Part shown: piece after piece, positions 12,816 through 14,611 of the stretch | Numbering within the stretch: the first letter of the stretch is position 1 | Layout: each line of letters opens with the position of its first letter | Origin: Firmicutes bacterium ZCTH02-B6 | GTDB lineage: Bacteria > Bacillota > Limnochordia > Limnochordales > ZCTH02-B6 | DNA length: 14,611 nucleotides | Direction of reading: 5' to 3' | Assembly (NCBI GenBank): GCA_002159155.1 | Contig: LZRQ01000078.1 | Coordinates: forward strand, 1 to 14,611 | Made by a program: the position numbers and the translations under genes | Notes under the pieces: model-generated | The model's input: the letters and a program-made list of their open reading frames with translations, nothing else | What the model was told of the DNA's origin: nothing | The model's database searches: none

Positions 12816-14168
12816 TTGAGTGACGTCAAGATCGTGCTGCCCGAAAGCGAGATCCCGCGGCAGTGGTACAACATCATGGCGGACCTGCCGGCCCCGCCGA
12901 AACCGCCGCTGCACCCAGCCACCAAGCAGCCGCTGCAGCCCCAAGATCTCGCTCCCCTGTTCCCGATGGCCCTGATCGAACAGGAGGCCAGTGGGCAGCG
13001 CTGGGTCGACATCCCCGAGGAGATCCTGAATATCTATCGGCTGTGGCGGCCAACCCCGCTTTACCGGGCGCGCCGCCTCGAAGAGGCCTTGGGGACGCCG
13101 GCCAAGATCTACTTCAAGTACGAAGGGGTCAGCCCCGCGGGCAGCCATAAGCCCAACACCGCCGTCGTGCAGGCGTACTACAACAAGCGCGAAGGTGTGC
13201 GCCGCCTGTCCACGGAAACCGGCGCGGGCCAGTGGGGCAGCGCCCTTAGCCTCGCCTGCCGGCTGTTTGGGCTGGAATGCACCGTTTACATGGTGAAAAT
13301 CAGCTACCAGCAGAAACCTTACCGGCGTTCGCTCATGCAGGTTTGGGGTGCGGAAGTCATCGCGAGCCCCAGCGACCGCACGGAAGCCGGCCGCCGCATC
13401 CTGGCGGAAAATCCCGATTCCCTGGGCAGCCTCGGGATCGCCATCAGCGAGGCGGTGGAGGACGCGGCGACCCACGATGACACCAAGTACGCCTTGGGCA
13501 GCGTGCTCAACCATGTGCTGCTGCACCAGACGGTCATCGGCCTCGAAGCCAAGAAGCAGCTGGCGCTGGTGGGCGACTACCCCGACGTCGTCATCGGCTG
13601 CCACGGCGGCGGCAGCAACTTCGGCGGCCTGGCGTTTCCGTTTGTGGCGGACCGCATCGCCGGGCGCGACGTGCGGGCCGTTGCGGTCGAGCCGGCCGCT
13701 TGCCCGAGCCTGACGCGGGGACCGGCGGCCTACGACTTCGGCGACACCGCGCAGATGACGCCGCTGCTTTACATGAACACCCTCGGCCACCGCTTCATGC
13801 CGCCGGGGATCCATGCGGGCGGCCTGCGCTACCACGGAGCGGCGCCTCTGGTCAGCCACGCGTATGAGCTCGGGCTCATCGAAGCCAAGGCATACCCGCA
13901 GCGCTCCGTCTTTCAGGCGGCCCTCCAGTTTGCCCGTACGGAAGGCCTGCTGCCGGCGCCCGAGTCGGCCCATGCTGTGCGGGCCGCTATCGACGAGGCG
14001 CTCGCGGCCAAGGAAGAGGGCAAGCCGCGGACGATCCTGTTTGGCCTGAGCGGTCACGGCCACTTTGACCTGGCCGCCTACGATGCCTACCTGTCGGGGC
14101 AGCTCGAGGACTACGAGCTCCCGGACGAGATCATCCAGCGGGCCCTGGCGGAGCTGCCCCGGGTATAG
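12816..14168 (+). CDS. trpB: TrpB2-type tryptophan synthase beta chain (PLP-dependent)
   Basis: This 450-residue PLP enzyme condenses indole with serine to give tryptophan. The catalytic lysine Lys112 lies in GSHKPNTA (109-116), ETGAGQWGSA (134-143) shapes the indole site, and GCHGGGSNFGG (261-271) holds the PLP phosphate. The long N-terminus (LPESEIPRQWYNIMADLP) and the VEPAACPSLTRG segment (291-302) mark the TrpB2 group, which usually lacks the contacts needed for TrpA. No trpA or other trp gene is adjacent, in keeping with a stand-alone enzyme that may salvage free indole or act as a serine deaminase-like side enzyme. TTG at 12816 follows two purine-rich sites (GAGGAG ten bases and GGAG five bases upstream). 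A clean terminator at 14193-14217 ends the unit before glyA. I see no T-box or TRAP signal in the leader. Confidence 0.95.
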   Translation: MSDVKIVLPESEIPRQWYNIMADLPAPPKPPLHPATKQPLQPQDLAPLFPMALIEQEASGQRWVDIPEEILNIYRLWRPTPLYRARRLEEALGTPAKIYFKYEGVSPAGSHKPNTAVVQAYYNKREGVRRLSTETGAGQWGSALSLACRLFGLECTVYMVKISYQQKPYRRSLMQVWGAEVIASPSDRTEAGRRILAENPDSLGSLGIAISEAVEDAATHDDTKYALGSVLNHVLLHQTVIGLEAKKQLALVGDYPDVVIGCHGGGSNFGGLAFPFVADRIAGRDVRAVAVEPAACPSLTRGPAAYDFGDTAQMTPLLYMNTLGHRFMPPGIHAGGLRYHGAAPLVSHAYELGLIEAKAYPQRSVFQAALQFARTEGLLPAPESAHAVRAAIDEALAAKEEGKPRTILFGLSGHGHFDLAAYDAYLSGQLEDYELPDEIIQRALAELPRV

Positions 14169-14192
14169 GGGTGCCGAGCGGCTACAGGATGC

Positions 14193-14217
14193 AAGGGGGT
14201 CCGGGCGGACCCCCTTT
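14193..14217 (+). terminator. Intrinsic terminator of trpB
   Basis: A perfect ten-base-pair stem, AAGGGGGTCC (14193-14202) with GGACCCCCTT (14207-14216), closes the loop GGGC and runs into a short T3. It starts 25 bases after the trpB stop and separates trpB from glyA. Confidence 0.75.
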
Positions 14218-14352
14218 GTCATAGCTCCATGGAGGAGGGCGCGGGGACGCGGGCCCCCGCCCGTCGCGGGTCCTGCAGCGGCGGTTCGCCTGCCGGATAC
14301 GCAAGCCGCCGGTGTGGGATCCGGCTGCAAGGATGAAAGGAGTCGGTTGTAG

Positions 14353-14611
14353 ATGTTGGATATTCTCAGGGCCGTCGACCCGGAAATCGCCGATGCCATA
14401 GAGGCGGAGCGCCGGCGGCAAAACACCCACATCGAGCTCATCGCCTCGGAAAACTTCGTCAGCGAGGCGGTGCTGGCGGCGCAAGGATCGGTGCTGACCA
14501 ACAAGTACGCCGAAGGGTATCCGGGCAGACGCTATTACGGCGGCTGCGAGTTTGTCGACGTGGCGGAGGAACTGGCCCGCGAACGGGCCAAAAAGCTGTT
14601 CGGCGCCGAGC
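14353..14611 (+). CDS. glyA: Serine hydroxymethyltransferase (partial, runs off the right edge)
   Basis: The first 86 residues of a PLP enzyme that converts serine and tetrahydrofolate to glycine and 5,10-methylene-tetrahydrofolate. The GlyA N-terminus is unmistakable: IELIASENFVS (27-37), AQGSVLTNKYAEGYPGRRYY (43-62) and GGCEFVDVAEELARERAKKLFGAE (63-86). Roughly 330 further residues, including the PLP-binding lysine, lie beyond the window. ATG at 14353 has AAAGGAG (14336-14342) ten bases upstream. The trpB terminator lies 135 bases before it, so glyA probably has its own promoter in 14218-14340, but I cannot pick one out. No folate or glycine riboswitch is recognisable there. Confidence 0.96.
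   Translation, partial: MLDILRAVDPEIADAIEAERRRQNTHIELIASENFVSEAVLAAQGSVLTNKYAEGYPGRRYYGGCEFVDVAEELARERAKKLFGAE

Noticed and set aside
12650..13012. An upstream in-frame extension of yqhV, adding about 120 residues.
   Set aside because: The added part overlaps trpB on the opposite strand, is Cys/Ser/Arg-rich without domain features, and the GTG at 12649 has an ideal ribosome site.
14225..14234. Ten-base perfect palindrome CTCCATGGAG upstream of glyA.
   Set aside because: A single short palindrome with no second copy or promoter context; not enough to call an operator such as a PurR box.
12693..14504. A 603-codon open frame on the minus strand across trpB.
   Set aside because: It mirrors the clear trpB coding sequence in high-GC DNA, is rich in Arg/Pro/Ala, shows no domain and has no plausible start context.

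Overview
The window is a high-GC bacterial chromosome segment with many GTG and TTG starts, strong purine-rich ribosome binding sites and short gaps between genes. Several families point to a high-GC, probably spore-forming Bacillota lineage: a YlbF-family protein, a YqhV/DUF2619 membrane protein, a paired DUF421-DUF4363 operon, a DUF420/YozB protein and a small FmdB-type zinc ribbon. I cannot name the genus from sequence alone. I see no rRNA gene, CRISPR array, transposase, integrase or phage gene; this looks like core or housekeeping chromosome.

Layout. 1-1806 (minus) is a COG1840-type ABC import operon: a periplasmic-type binding protein followed by an overlapping permease gene that runs off the left edge. 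2040-2243 (plus) holds tRNA-Ile(GAT) and tRNA-Ala(TGC) with their own extended -10 promoter and a strong terminator, without rRNA around them. 2343-4024 (plus) carries a two-domain sulfurtransferase, an ArsR-type repressor and an FmdB-family zinc ribbon; a repeated CGATAAA/GCGATA element lies upstream of both the repressor and fmdB. 4111-7318 (minus) is a run of glutamate dehydrogenase, DUF420, DUF421 and DUF4363. A GltD/NfnB-like flavoprotein (7598-9085, plus) is divergent from gdh and overlaps the convergent HD-GYP gene by 45 bases. 9041-11644 (minus) is an MFS transporter, a 64-residue unknown protein and the HD-GYP phosphodiesterase. 11835-12649 has ylbF (plus) convergent with yqhV (minus). 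12816 to the right edge (plus) has an orphan TrpB2-type tryptophan synthase beta chain, a clean terminator, and the start of glyA.

Together: nitrogen and amino-acid metabolism dominate the right two-thirds (glutamate dehydrogenase, the GltD-like reductase, TrpB2 and GlyA, the last two both serine-using PLP enzymes). I did not find a clear new multi-gene defence or mobile system. The best leads are modest: the candidate ArsR operators, the rRNA-free tRNA pair, an orphan GltD opposite gdh with an inverted repeat between them, a binding protein without a lipobox cysteine, and a small unrecognised protein between the MFS and HD-GYP genes.
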